This document shows positions 1 through 8,284 of a stretch of DNA of 64,000 nucleotides, one piece after another. Source of the DNA: JL08 sp039969355 (GTDB taxonomy: Bacteria; Pseudomonadota; Alphaproteobacteria; Rhodobacterales; Rhodobacteraceae); NCBI GenBank assembly GCA_039969355.1, contig JBDVOA010000008.1, positions 62,001 through 126,000 of the forward strand. Direction: 5' to 3'. A program made the position numbers and the translations under genes. The number at the start of each line of letters is the position of its first letter. Position 1 is the stretch's first letter. Below the pieces are notes generated by a model. That model was not told where the DNA came from and ran no database searches. It worked only from the letters and a program-made list of their open reading frames with translations.

Positions 1-131
1 ATCTGACCGTAGGAACTGTACATATGCGCGCCCGAATGGCACTGGAGGACAATGACATCAAAAAGGGGCGTGTTTTGACCTGCCAGTCCGTACCAACATC
101 AGAAGCACTCTCGATCAGTTATGACGGCTAA
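1..131 (+). CDS. 3' end of a ferredoxin-type oxidoreductase (PaaE-like), partial
   Basis: Only the last 42 codons lie in the window, in the frame starting at base 3 and ending at the TAA at 129-131. The tail contains RMALEDNDI and GRVLTCQSVPTSEAL, which match the C-terminal 2Fe-2S ferredoxin domain of PaaE/Hmp-type flavin reductases. In that family the Cys in LTCQ is the last cluster ligand and the protein ends within about 15 residues. The family passes electrons from NAD(P)H through FAD and 2Fe-2S to an oxygenase such as the phenylacetyl-CoA epoxidase. The partner cannot be seen here, so PaaE is a likely but not certain identity. The downstream 200 bases hold no gene. Confidence 0.6.
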   Translation, partial: LTVGTVHMRARMALEDNDIKKGRVLTCQSVPTSEALSISYDG

Positions 132-339
132 GTCAAACAGCGGCGAAGTTGGGATTTTTTGTTGCTGCAATTGCACCGTCTATCGCGACATGGTCCTATA
201 GCCTGCCTTCAAAACATGAAACGCGCTGCTAGTGAGGTCGAAACATCCGTTATTCATCAACAATTTCTCAAGTCAAGACTGGTGAACCTTGCGAAGAGCG
301 TTGCACGCAAGCGTTGTATTGCAAACACCTAAACCGCAG

Positions 340-669
340 CTATGCGCGAAATTCAGTATTCTGAGTGATTGAAAAAGACATGCCCTCGCGCTTCTTCAAA
401 CGCGAAACCATGGCGAGCAAATTGTCAGCACGCGGATTACCTTTCGCACTGAGCATCCGCATCAGGCTCTTGGGGTCCTTATCCATGTCTTGCGCCAATG
501 CCTCGAACCCCACCGTGGCGTTCACATAATCGCGCAGGAGCACCTTGCCGGTCTCCAGATCGTCGCTGAGCATCGCCTCAATTGCCTCACGGAACAGGCC
601 CGCCCGGAACTCAGGATCGCGCTCAGCGCGTGCCTTGATCGTGTCTTTGAAATCTTTCGTCAGGGGCAT
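340..669 (-). CDS. Antitoxin of a RelE-type addiction module (HTH protein)
   Basis: A 109-residue putative DNA-binding antidote protein. The C-terminal half carries a helix-turn-helix of the addiction-module antidote (HigA-like) type: VGFEALAQDMDKDPKSLMRM followed by a GNPRADNLLAM segment. The N-terminal half, rich in Arg and Glu, would be the toxin-binding and oligomerisation part. The start ATG at 669 is preceded by AAGGAG inside the end of the toxin gene. The toxin gene stops at 671, so the two are translationally coupled, with the toxin first as in higBA. Expected role: neutralise the upstream toxin and repress the shared promoter. Family assignment is good; the physiological role is inferred. 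Confidence 0.8.
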   Translation of the reverse strand: MPLTKDFKDTIKARAERDPEFRAGLFREAIEAMLSDDLETGKVLLRDYVNATVGFEALAQDMDKDPKSLMRMLSAKGNPRADNLLAMVSRLKKREGMSFSITQNTEFRA

Positions 670-670
670 A

Positions 671-1030
671 TCAGTCTCCTTTCCGTTTACGGGCCTTGTA
701 ATCTTCCCAAAATTCCTTGGCCTGCTTGATGTCTTTCAACTGGCGCTTTTTCGTGCCGCCACACAGCAGGATCACAAGCGTATCGCCGTCTTGCCCAAAA
801 TAGACGCTGTAGCCGGGGCCGAATGTGATACACCGCTCTGACATGCCTTGGCCCACTGGCTTCACGTCGCCAAGGTTTCCGGTCTCGATCCGTGCAAGCG
901 CAGTTCGCACCTTCAATGCTGCCGCCGTATCCAGACCATTGAACCAATCATCAAACGGCGTTTTCCCCGCCTCGGTGACATAGACAACAAGCTTATTCAC
1001 TGGAGCCTTTGGTGACACATACGTTACCAA
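671..1030 (-). CDS. RelE/ParE-superfamily toxin of the addiction module
   Basis: A 119-residue protein of the short addiction-module killer (HigB/RelE-like) family, transcribed ahead of its antitoxin. Family marks are FDDWFNGLD, the GNLGDVKPVG segment, GPGY-VYF, and the LLLCGG-TKK-QLKDI block followed by an A--W helix at the C-terminus. These toxins usually cleave mRNA at the ribosome. The family motif normally reads SELRI-x-GPGYRVYF. Here it reads SERCITFGPGYSVYF, so two arginines usually found in the active surface are Cys and Ser. Activity may therefore be weak or lost. The first ATG is used; a start further in is possible because the N-terminal dozen residues are atypical. Confidence 0.75.
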   Translation of the reverse strand: MVTYVSPKAPVNKLVVYVTEAGKTPFDDWFNGLDTAAALKVRTALARIETGNLGDVKPVGQGMSERCITFGPGYSVYFGQDGDTLVILLCGGTKKRQLKDIKQAKEFWEDYKARKRKGD

Positions 1031-1092
1031 TTGTCAATCGGTTCTGCCACCTCAATGCGTCAACCCCCGGTCCATCTCAACCTCCCGCGTCT

Positions 1093-1480
1093 CTAGTTCT
1101 GCTTCAACTGCCCCTCGGCAGACTTCACTAATTTCAAACTGATCTCTAGTTGCGTGCGCAGCCTCCCGTAGTTCGAGTCCTCGCTCAACAAGCCGTGCAA
1201 CGCAGCCACGGACGCCGTTTGCGATTGAATGAGCACCGACACGCAGGCGGCCAATCCATCCATCTGGCTCTGCATCCTGCCGCTTGGATTTGGGCTTGCG
1301 TCACCAGCTCTGAAGCGAGCAACGCCGTGACTTGATGAGCCGTAATGTGTTTGCACATCGGACTGCGATCACTGATCCAGCAGGCCAGCCGCGATTGATG
1401 ATCGGCCTCCAACGCCTTTGCCTTCACTCGGTCTTCTGCCTGCTTCTCGACATAGGCCTGCCAGCGCCGCGACTGAAACC
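1093..1480 (-). pseudogene. Frameshifted remnant of an unrecognised gene
   Basis: Two minus-strand frames read like one interrupted protein. The upstream part has coding-like sequence (WQAYVEKQAEDRVKAKALEA, then ITAHQVTALLASELVTQAQI). Near 1270 the sensible sequence moves to the other frame (MDGLAACVSVLIQSQTASVA) and runs to a stop at 1093. No start codon with a ribosome site is visible, and the upstream side runs into the remnant of a different gene on the opposite strand. I do not recognise the family. The helical, Gln- and Leu-rich end could be structural. Best read as a small genomic scar. Confidence 0.35.
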
Positions 1481-1499
1481 AGTTGTCGGAAAACAGACA

Positions 1500-1780
1500 T
1501 TGGAGCGGGTGAAACCTGCGCTTTCGGTCGCGTACCCGAAATCAAAATGCGCCGCGAACGTATTCTTATTCCTGCACGCAGCGGGTATCGGATTGTGACG
1601 GCAGGTGGCGCGTCAGCTTGGGGCGATCTGGTGCTTTATCTGATCGGGCGGATGGCGGGCCAGGACGAGGCCCGCCATATTGCCAAGATCTCCTTGCTTC
1701 AACCGCACGGTGAAGAACAGCTGCACTATTGTTGGTGCCTGTCGATTCCGAAAGGCATTAGCTTAACCGACGCCTATTGA
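1500..1780 (+). pseudogene. Fragment of a GlxA-type AraC-family regulator
   Basis: An open stretch ending at 1780 contains IVTAGGASAWGDLVLYLIGR, then AGQDEARHIAKISLLQPH and EEQLHY. This matches the end of the DJ-1/PfpI (amidase-like) domain of GlxA-type transcriptional regulators, just before their AraC helix-turn-helix domain. The AraC DNA-binding part is absent: after LHY the reading becomes unrelated and stops. The N-terminal 150 or so residues of the domain are also missing. It is therefore a piece of a regulator gene and cannot bind DNA. The 200 bases after it, up to the lipoprotein gene, hold nothing I can support. Confidence 0.55.
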
Positions 1781-1981
1781 TTGGTTGTATGACCATTCCA
1801 TCTCCGTCAACCAATACCGAAGAGGCGAGGTCTGAACGCATTTGGACTGGCAAAGTCTAAATCGCCCGTCTTTTGGCCAATTTTCGCAATAGGGTAACAG
1901 CACGCGTGCCTTTCACAATTCACGCGACTGCTGGTCCCCGAAAACCCGATCAGGTACTAAAAAAGGTTCCGGCAGATGGCT

Positions 1982-2866
1982 CTAGCGCGTGTTCACGATC
2001 GCAGGATCATCACATCGGCCTAAGCAATAGTGAATGCCACCGATGTCACCCGGTGCCAATGTACTTGGGACGGTTGAAGGGAACATCATATCAATGCAAG
2101 AATCACGATCAGCAATATCAAAATAATCCCTTATTCTTTTTGGTGTCCCGTTTTGACCTTTGACGTACTTCTTCCAGTTTGGGCTGTTCACACTGGATTT
2201 CGCATTCGCTTCCCAATAGTTCACAATCTTGATGTTACTTCCCCAGGCATAAAGTTTGTACATAAACCCACTTGCAGTGGCTTCGCTGACTTTCAGCTTA
2301 GTTTTGTCGAATGCTTGCGGGAACACACCTTTATTGGGATATCCTGGATAACTTAGGTTTTTTTTGTCGACACTCGCTGATGTCGCCTCGACATGAAAAT
2401 ACTGGTAGCGAACCTTGTTATTTCCGTTCTTGGGGTTTTTGAGTTGCGTCGTCATAAAAACGCAAAGACGCACGGTTTTGCGACGCTTGTCAAAATAGTA
2501 GCCTTCAAGACTCTTGTCGTGCAGGCATTTCTCAAGAATCTTCCCTTTGACAGTTACACCTCTCTTACCCTTGCCATTATTGCTCTCTGCTACCCTCACA
2601 AATGCTCGGCTGGTTATGCCAGATACGCCCTTAAATTTTTTGGGACTGAGCCTACCACGAGTTTTCCTGAACTCTTCGTCCGTAAAGTCTTCAACTGGCT
2701 TGAGTTTGCCACTGCCAGAACTGTCATCCGCGACAAATTTTTGAACGGGAACGGCGGAAATCTTGAACACTTCGCCCGTATCAAGATCGCGAGGCCCTGA
2801 AGTACACGCTGATAACAGCAGCGCAGCAGATACAATCAAGGGCAGATTAAATAGGTACTTTTGCAT
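1982..2866 (-). CDS. Lysine-rich lipoprotein of unknown function
   Basis: A 294-residue protein with a lipoprotein signal: MQK, a hydrophobic stretch, then the lipobox LLSAC with the Cys at about residue 21, so it should be lipid-anchored. The rest is polar and strikingly rich in Lys, Asn and Ser, with no domain I recognise. Segments such as GFMYKLYAWGSN and the closing GGIHYCLGRCDDP contain several Cys that could form disulphides in the periplasm. Codon use is more AT-rich than in neighbouring genes, suggesting recent acquisition. The gene stands alone, 127 bases downstream of the end of the cyclase gene on the same strand. Function unknown. Confidence 0.7.
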   Translation of the reverse strand: MQKYLFNLPLIVSAALLLSACTSGPRDLDTGEVFKISAVPVQKFVADDSSGSGKLKPVEDFTDEEFRKTRGRLSPKKFKGVSGITSRAFVRVAESNNGKGKRGVTVKGKILEKCLHDKSLEGYYFDKRRKTVRLCVFMTTQLKNPKNGNNKVRYQYFHVEATSASVDKKNLSYPGYPNKGVFPQAFDKTKLKVSEATASGFMYKLYAWGSNIKIVNYWEANAKSSVNSPNWKKYVKGQNGTPKRIRDYFDIADRDSCIDMMFPSTVPSTLAPGDIGGIHYCLGRCDDPAIVNTR

Positions 2867-2993
2867 ACTAGTCTCCGAAAAATATTAGATAATGCGTCTT
2901 AATACCACAAATTGGGTCAAATATCGAAACAATTTCCCAATTTCAGCTGATCTCGAGCTTTTGTTCTGTTGACCATTTGATCCAATCCGAGGG

Positions 2994-5900
2994 TCATTTC
3001 TTGACGGGTGGGGCGTGCGCCTCGATCTTTTGGGCGACGTGCTCGGTCATGCGATCATGAAACCCAATCGCTGAATTATTAAGGATGTCGCGGGCTTCAG
3101 CCATCTGGGCGGCGGCTTCTTCCACTTCGTTTTCGCACAGGTAGGCATCTGCCAAAAGAGTCTTTGAAAATGCAATGATCTGGGCCGAACCAGTGGCAAT
3201 ATAGCGTTCTAGCCCTGCTGTCAGAGTAGTGATGCCACTGGCTGGTTGGCCGCACCGCGCCTCGGCCCAGCCGAGAACAACACTTGACCATGCGTCCCAG
3301 TACTGAAACTCGATCTTCTTGCTGATTACGTGTGCCTTCCGGGCATAGATACGGGCTTGTTCCGGATCGTCCAGCGTGCAGTAGATCGTCGCTATTATGC
3401 TCAGAGCAAAGCATCGGGAAAACTCACTTTTTTGCGCCTCTGCCGTTGCGATGGCCTGGTCGAGTTCCTTTCGGGTTTTTTCGTGATCTTGTTGCTGCAG
3501 CGCGCCAGCCCAGCACCGCATTGCGATATCGACAGTTTCCGGGTCGGCAGGATAATATCGGTTGATCTCGCTCAGATCCGACTGTGCACGAAACACCAGC
3601 GCCCGGTCGAAATGCGCAATGGCCCGATCAAACTCTCCCAACAGCAAGGATGCCATTGCGCTGTTGTGCTCGCTCAGTGTCTGCATCGCAGGGTTGGCAT
3701 CATCGACCAACAGATCCCTCATGCGTTCGCAATATTCCCATGCAACGTCAGGCCGACCCGCAATCAGGTTTTCTCCTACAAGTTGGTCCAGTACCGAAAA
3801 CGCAATGCTGTGTTCGCCAATTTTTTCGTTTAGTAGAATCAATCGTTCCAGGTTTTTGGCGATGTCAGGCGAGCCCCAGGCGCGAATTTCCAATGCAACG
3901 CTCAAATTCTGGCGCATTTCGATCTCAACGATGTCAGAGGTTTCGTCGGGTGTCAGGCGCTCGTGGGCATCAAGTGCGGCAGTCAGATGTGCGATTGCTT
4001 CCTGACTTGCATAATCGCGCATTGCGATACTGGTGGCTTCTCGCCATTTTTCCCGTGCTTCGATGAACTGATCGGCACCTTGATGGTGTAGCGCCAGAAT
4101 TTCAGGATTCCGTTTGCAGAGGTTAGGGAAATCCCGCGCCATTGTCTCGGCGATACGACGGTGCAGTTGCTTGGCCCGCTGCGGCAGAATTGCTTCGTAG
4201 GCGACATCGCGAATCATCGCGTGCCGGAATGAATATCTGGTTTCTCCGCCATGTGATTGCAAAACAAGTATTTGAGACCCGACAAGACTATTCAATTCCG
4301 AGTGTATTTCGTTGATTTCCCGTTCTGCGACTGCCGCGACGAGCGCCGTTGAAAAGCTGCGGCCAAGAACTGCACAGATCGAAACGGTGTCGGGCGTCGT
4401 CGTGAGGTGATCGAGGCGCGCGCGGAGCAGGTCCTTTAAGTTTGAAGGAAGCAGCAATTCATGCTCAGCATGTGCGTCTGTCCATCCGCTTCCCGGAATG
4501 CGCGCAAGCATATTTACCATTTCTTCGACGAACAGAGGGACCCCCTCGGCACGGTTGACTATGGTGCGCACCAAACCATTCAGGATTTCGTCGCTCCTGT
4601 TCAGTGATTTAATGAGTTCTTCGGTCTGACGCGGGCCCAACCCCGGCAGGGATAAGGTGGTAACTTGAGATTTGCCCCACCAGCGCGGCTGGTATTCCGG
4701 TCGATAGGTCCCCAACACCATGACGCTTGTCTCATCAAACCTCTCGATCAGGATATTCAGCAACTCCTCTGTCGAAGGATCTATCCAGTGCAGATCTTCG
4801 AACAGGATCATGATCGGCTGTTTTTCAGAAGAACTTTCGATGTATCGGATCAAAGTCTCAATGGTGCGCGCCTTAACTTCCTCTGGCGACCCGACACCCG
4901 AGTCTTCTGGTCCTCCAGCAGACAGGAAGTTGGCATAGACTGATGCAATTTTACTTGAAACCCCGCCGCCGGATTCGAGAAATGCCGCCAGCTTGTCGCT
5001 GCGTTCGGCTGGTGTATCGCTTTCGGTCAATCCAACGGCATGATCGAGATGTGATTTGATGGGGTAGAAGGCGCTGTTCTGGTGATACGGTGAACATTGA
5101 AAGCTAAAGCGGCGGCCGTTAGGCAAAACGAGTTGTTCATAGACCTCTTCCGCGAGGCGTGACTTTCCCAACCCCGCTTCGCCGGACAGGAAAACTGCTT
5201 GTCCTTCACCTCTGCAGGCCGCATTCCAGCGCCCCTCTAGCAGGCCAAACTCATCCTCACGCCCGATTAGCGGCCCCAGTGTTGTCTGTCGCCTTTTGTC
5301 GAACCGCCGTTCTGCGCTCTCAGCTCCTTCAACCAACCATACATTGACTGGCTCTACAAAACCCTTCAATGCGTGCTGGCCAATTGAAGTGCACTTAAAA
5401 TTGCGACCTAACAGGCGCCGCGTGCGCCCGCTTACTGCGACTTGACCGGGGTCTGCCAGGCTTTGCAGGCGAGAAGCCAAGTTGGGGATGTTGCCTAGTG
5501 CAAAATGATCCGCCTGCTGGGCACCATGCATGAGATCATCGATAAGAACATCACCGGTTGCAATACCGACGCGCACAGACAGTCTTTTCCCTGCGAGCGT
5601 CGTGATTGAGCTTACATCCCGAATGATTTGCAGAGCTGTGAGAACCGCCCGCTCCGCGTCATCCTCATTGGCGATGGGAAAACCGTAATAGGCCACAACT
5701 CCATCACCAATGAACTGGGAGAAATAGCCAAAGTTTTTCCGGATGGCCTCGATATTACAATTCTGGAAGGCCTTGAGTGTGTCCCGATAGTTCTCAAAGC
5801 CCAGTTCCTGAACCATCCCGGTTGAATTCACCAAATCGACAAACATCATTGTCATCTGGCGTAATTCGCCAATTGGCTTTTCGCTGCCGCTCTTAGTTTC

Positions 5901-6134
5901 GGAAATGTCTGGCACCGCATGGCGTAAGCCATCGTTAGCAGAACTGGAGCTTTCGCTTTTCAGACGGCCTGCTGCGCTGAGTAAACGCTTGCGATCACCG
6001 AGCGAGATGCCCAGTTCAGCCATATTGGCTTCAGTCAATTGTGGCATTATGTCGAGATCAACGGAATTGGACACTAGCACGTCCAGATACTTTTCCATCT
6101 TTATTGACGCCAACCAGGGCTTAAGCGCGCTCAT
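2994..6134 (-). CDS. SAM domain-class III cyclase-AAA ATPase-TPR signalling protein
   Basis: A 1046-residue multidomain protein. Residues 1-60 resemble a SAM domain (protein or RNA binding). Residues about 92-250 form a class III adenylate/guanylate cyclase domain: metal-binding Asp100 in MMFVDLVNST and Asp144 in FIGDG, with Asn218 and Arg222 in NIPNLASR. The residue that often specifies adenine as Lys is Gln140, a frequent change in this multidomain group. Residues about 290-650 are an AAA/STAND-type ATPase with Walker A GEAGLGKS at 318-325 and Walker B-like ILFEDLHW. The rest is helical repeats of TPR type. No membrane segment is seen, so it should be cytosolic and may respond to a partner protein. 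It stands alone; whether it makes cAMP is inference. Confidence 0.85.
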   Translation of the reverse strand: MSALKPWLASIKMEKYLDVLVSNSVDLDIMPQLTEANMAELGISLGDRKRLLSAAGRLKSESSSSANDGLRHAVPDISETKSGSEKPIGELRQMTMMFVDLVNSTGMVQELGFENYRDTLKAFQNCNIEAIRKNFGYFSQFIGDGVVAYYGFPIANEDDAERAVLTALQIIRDVSSITTLAGKRLSVRVGIATGDVLIDDLMHGAQQADHFALGNIPNLASRLQSLADPGQVAVSGRTRRLLGRNFKCTSIGQHALKGFVEPVNVWLVEGAESAERRFDKRRQTTLGPLIGREDEFGLLEGRWNAACRGEGQAVFLSGEAGLGKSRLAEEVYEQLVLPNGRRFSFQCSPYHQNSAFYPIKSHLDHAVGLTESDTPAERSDKLAAFLESGGGVSSKIASVYANFLSAGGPEDSGVGSPEEVKARTIETLIRYIESSSEKQPIMILFEDLHWIDPSTEELLNILIERFDETSVMVLGTYRPEYQPRWWGKSQVTTLSLPGLGPRQTEELIKSLNRSDEILNGLVRTIVNRAEGVPLFVEEMVNMLARIPGSGWTDAHAEHELLLPSNLKDLLRARLDHLTTTPDTVSICAVLGRSFSTALVAAVAEREINEIHSELNSLVGSQILVLQSHGGETRYSFRHAMIRDVAYEAILPQRAKQLHRRIAETMARDFPNLCKRNPEILALHHQGADQFIEAREKWREATSIAMRDYASQEAIAHLTAALDAHERLTPDETSDIVEIEMRQNLSVALEIRAWGSPDIAKNLERLILLNEKIGEHSIAFSVLDQLVGENLIAGRPDVAWEYCERMRDLLVDDANPAMQTLSEHNSAMASLLLGEFDRAIAHFDRALVFRAQSDLSEINRYYPADPETVDIAMRCWAGALQQQDHEKTRKELDQAIATAEAQKSEFSRCFALSIIATIYCTLDDPEQARIYARKAHVISKKIEFQYWDAWSSVVLGWAEARCGQPASGITTLTAGLERYIATGSAQIIAFSKTLLADAYLCENEVEEAAAQMAEARDILNNSAIGFHDRMTEHVAQKIEAHAPPVKK

Positions 6135-6303
6135 GCGACTTCGACTCCCGAGTGTTGAAACGGCTACAAAAGCCGAAAATCAAATTAAGTTACCTTATCA
6201 ATAACGGAAGCCTTTCTGAACTCGAAGCGAATGTCAAAGTCTGTTGCATCGCAAGACCACCGTAATGTCTCTTTGATTCGGTTTTGCGTTAATGAGTTTG
6301 AAC

Positions 6304-6720
6304 TTAAACTGGAACCTTTTTCGCCATCACCAAAACGTCGCCTGTGTTGTACGCTGTATTTCGCACTTTTGCGTTGTCCCATTCCGGGCCGGTGTGGGTC
6401 TGGTTCAACACTGGATTTGCCTCAATCCCATCGCAGACAAGGGTCGCCGCATCGGCAACGACCGCGTTGCCTTTGCTTGTCACAATGCCGACAACCTGAC
6501 TGTCTACTTTCGCCAGATCACCGTCGGACTCTTCGTAACTGATTTCGCCACCCAAGCGCTTAAACGCGGTTAATTCCTCATCAAAGATGACCTACGCCTT
6601 CAATCTCTGCTGCCAATGTGAGTCCAGAACAAAACCCTTGGTGACCGTATTTTTCGAAGCTTTGATGGGCATGGTGGCTTCAAATGTCACGCCATGAAAT
6701 CCCACCAGTCCGGCATACCA
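6304..6720 (-). pseudogene. Interrupted remnant of an unrecognised gene
   Basis: The minus strand reads as plausible protein from about 6720 to a stop at 6304. It begins WYAGLVGFHGVTFEATMPIK, then meets an in-frame TAG at 6592-6594, then continues in the same frame (VIFDEELTAFKRLGG) to TGDVLVMAKKVPV. A further plausible piece (NYTTEIFAVNNLGSNNGRLL) lies upstream around 6750-6830 in another frame. The stop and the frame change suggest one decayed gene rather than several small ones. I do not recognise the family. The rest of 6135-7010 holds no other gene I can support. Confidence 0.35.
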
Positions 6721-7010
6721 TGTATTCGGAAATCAGGGACACGCGTTAAACACTCAAAAGCCTTCCATTATTGGATCCCAAATTGTTTACCGCGAATATC
6801 TCGGTCGTGTAGTTGCCAAAACCAGCCTTGGCGAGACGTGGATTGCCGGAGTTCCTAAGCAGGGCACCAAGTCTTCACACGACATGTATGCAAACCGCTT
6901 CGTGCCGGAGGTTTATTTCGTATTGCCTCCGGCCTGTTCCTCATCCACTTTTTCAAGCATCATTACGTCTGCTCCTTTTTCCAAAGGAGCGATGCCAGAG
7001 TCCGAAATAG

Positions 7011-7997
7011 CTAAGAGTGTAAAGTTGGGGTACTCCATACTTCTGGGTTGATCATGTGGGTGGGCGCACCCATCGCATAGGCGTTAATCTGGTCGAATAT
7101 GTCCGAGAATTGCAGATCAAACTCATCCTCGGTGACGTAACCGATGTGCGGTGTGGCCAACACGTGCGGCGACGTTAGCAGCGGATGGTTTTGATCCTTC
7201 AGCGGTTCTTCGTCGAAGACATCTATTGCTGCAAAGATGCGACCATTGGCAATCTCAGCCTCCAAAGCACCGGTTTCAACCAGCCCCGAGCGCGAGGTGT
7301 TTACAAACAAGGATCGCGGCTGCATAGCCGCCAAATCTGCCGCAGTAATTATCCTGCGCGTCGCAGGTTTCAGGCGCACATGGATGCTTACAATGTCAGA
7401 CTCTTCAAAAAATGCCACGCGAGAGCTGGCTACTGTTTCGCCATTCGCGGCGGCGCGCGCACGGCCCTCCTCTGACGACCACCATTGCACCTCCATTCCC
7501 ATGGCCTTGGCGTAACCCGCGACTGCCCCAGCGATCCGGCCATATCCGTAAAGCCCCAGGGTTCGTCCGCGCAGAGTGCGCCCTACCCCGCTTTGCCAAG
7601 TCCCGGCTTTTAGCGAAGTGATCTGCTGAGAAACCTGGCGATAACTGGCAAGGATCAGGGCAAGTGTCAGTTCCGCTGCGGCATAAGATGGCGTGTCCGA
7701 ATGCATATTGGAACACAGCAGTACATTATTACGGGTGCAGGCCTCGACGTCGATATGCGGATACACACTTCGCTGCGAGATGAGTTTGAGATTTGGTAGT
7801 CTCTCTAAAAGGTCTACTTCGATCTTTGTGCGTTCGCGAAACAATACTAGGCATTCGGCGTCGCGGACACGTTCTGCAAGTATCGCGGGATCCTGTTCGT
7901 GATCTGTCCAAACCGTGACGTCATGCCCGTCCATCTTTTTGAAACTCGACAGGTTTCGAAGCGTGTCAAACCAGTCGTCCAGAATGTGAACATTCAT
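7011..7997 (-). CDS. NAD-dependent D-2-hydroxyacid dehydrogenase
   Basis: A 328-residue member of the phosphoglycerate dehydrogenase-like family, which interconverts D-2-hydroxyacids and 2-oxoacids with NAD(H) in the cytosol. The NAD-binding motif is LGLYGYGRIA near the middle. The catalytic set is visible: Arg in NTSRSGLV, Glu in DVFDEEPL and His in ATPHIGYV. There is no C-terminal ACT domain, so it is not a classical SerA. Its start ATG overlaps the stop of the preceding 79-residue gene by four bases. It lies downstream of a carboxylate transporter and a PrpF-type isomerase, so a role in breaking down an imported organic acid is likely. The substrate cannot be told from sequence. Confidence 0.85.
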   Translation of the reverse strand: MNVHILDDWFDTLRNLSSFKKMDGHDVTVWTDHEQDPAILAERVRDAECLVLFRERTKIEVDLLERLPNLKLISQRSVYPHIDVEACTRNNVLLCSNMHSDTPSYAAAELTLALILASYRQVSQQITSLKAGTWQSGVGRTLRGRTLGLYGYGRIAGAVAGYAKAMGMEVQWWSSEEGRARAAANGETVASSRVAFFEESDIVSIHVRLKPATRRIITAADLAAMQPRSLFVNTSRSGLVETGALEAEIANGRIFAAIDVFDEEPLKDQNHPLLTSPHVLATPHIGYVTEDEFDLQFSDIFDQINAYAMGAPTHMINPEVWSTPTLHS

Positions 7998-8233
7998 CGA
8001 CTTTCAACACCCGTTTCCGGGGTCGGCGAGCGCGGCGTGGGTACAAAGACGAACTCTTCCAGAGACTGGATCGCCGCAAGAACCTTTTGGCGTTGTCCAA
8101 TCATGTGGTTGAACTGGGCGTCGCATCCGGAGATCGGAACCGGATAATTCGAAATCTCTTCGTGGAGAAGATGGCGCGCGACCGCGAGCTCAGACCGCGC
8201 GGCGAGAATGCAGTCTTCGAAAGTTTCAGCCAT
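7994..8233 (-). CDS. Small protein coupled to the hydroxyacid dehydrogenase
   Basis: A 79-residue soluble protein beginning MAETFEDCILAARSELAVAR. The ATG at 8233 is chosen because GAGG stands six bases ahead; the longer GTG and ATG starts at 8248 and 8245 lack such a site. It is helical, with no membrane segment or signal. One segment (DAQFNHMIGQRQKVLAAIQS) looks like a helical hairpin. Its stop overlaps the dehydrogenase start as ATGA, so the two are made together. I do not recognise the family. It could be a partner or regulator of the dehydrogenase, which is inference from coupling only. Confidence 0.6.
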   Translation of the reverse strand: MAETFEDCILAARSELAVARHLLHEEISNYPVPISGCDAQFNHMIGQRQKVLAAIQSLEEFVFVPTPRSPTPETGVESR

Positions 8234-8253
8234 GGAGAACCTCATCACAATCT

Positions 8254-8269
8254 GTATACCATTGTATAC
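8254..8269. promoter_or_regulatory. Two GTATAC palindromes one helical turn apart (operator-like)
   Basis: The six-base palindrome GTATAC occurs at 8254-8259 and again at 8264-8269, within TGTATACCATTGTATACA. Each copy fits the loose GT-x-AC core bound by GntR/FadR-type regulators, and the ten-base spacing puts both on the same DNA face. The pair lies in the gap between the PrpF-type gene and the small protein plus dehydrogenase unit, 20 bases upstream of that unit's start. It is a likely operator for a separate promoter. No GntR gene is visible in the window. Confidence 0.45.
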
Positions 8270-8284
8270 ACTATGAATGAGACG

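Noticed and set aside
3562..4066. Plus-strand open frames of 147-160 codons opposite the cyclase gene
   Set aside because: They are antisense shadows of the GC-rich TPR region with no ribosome site or recognisable sequence.
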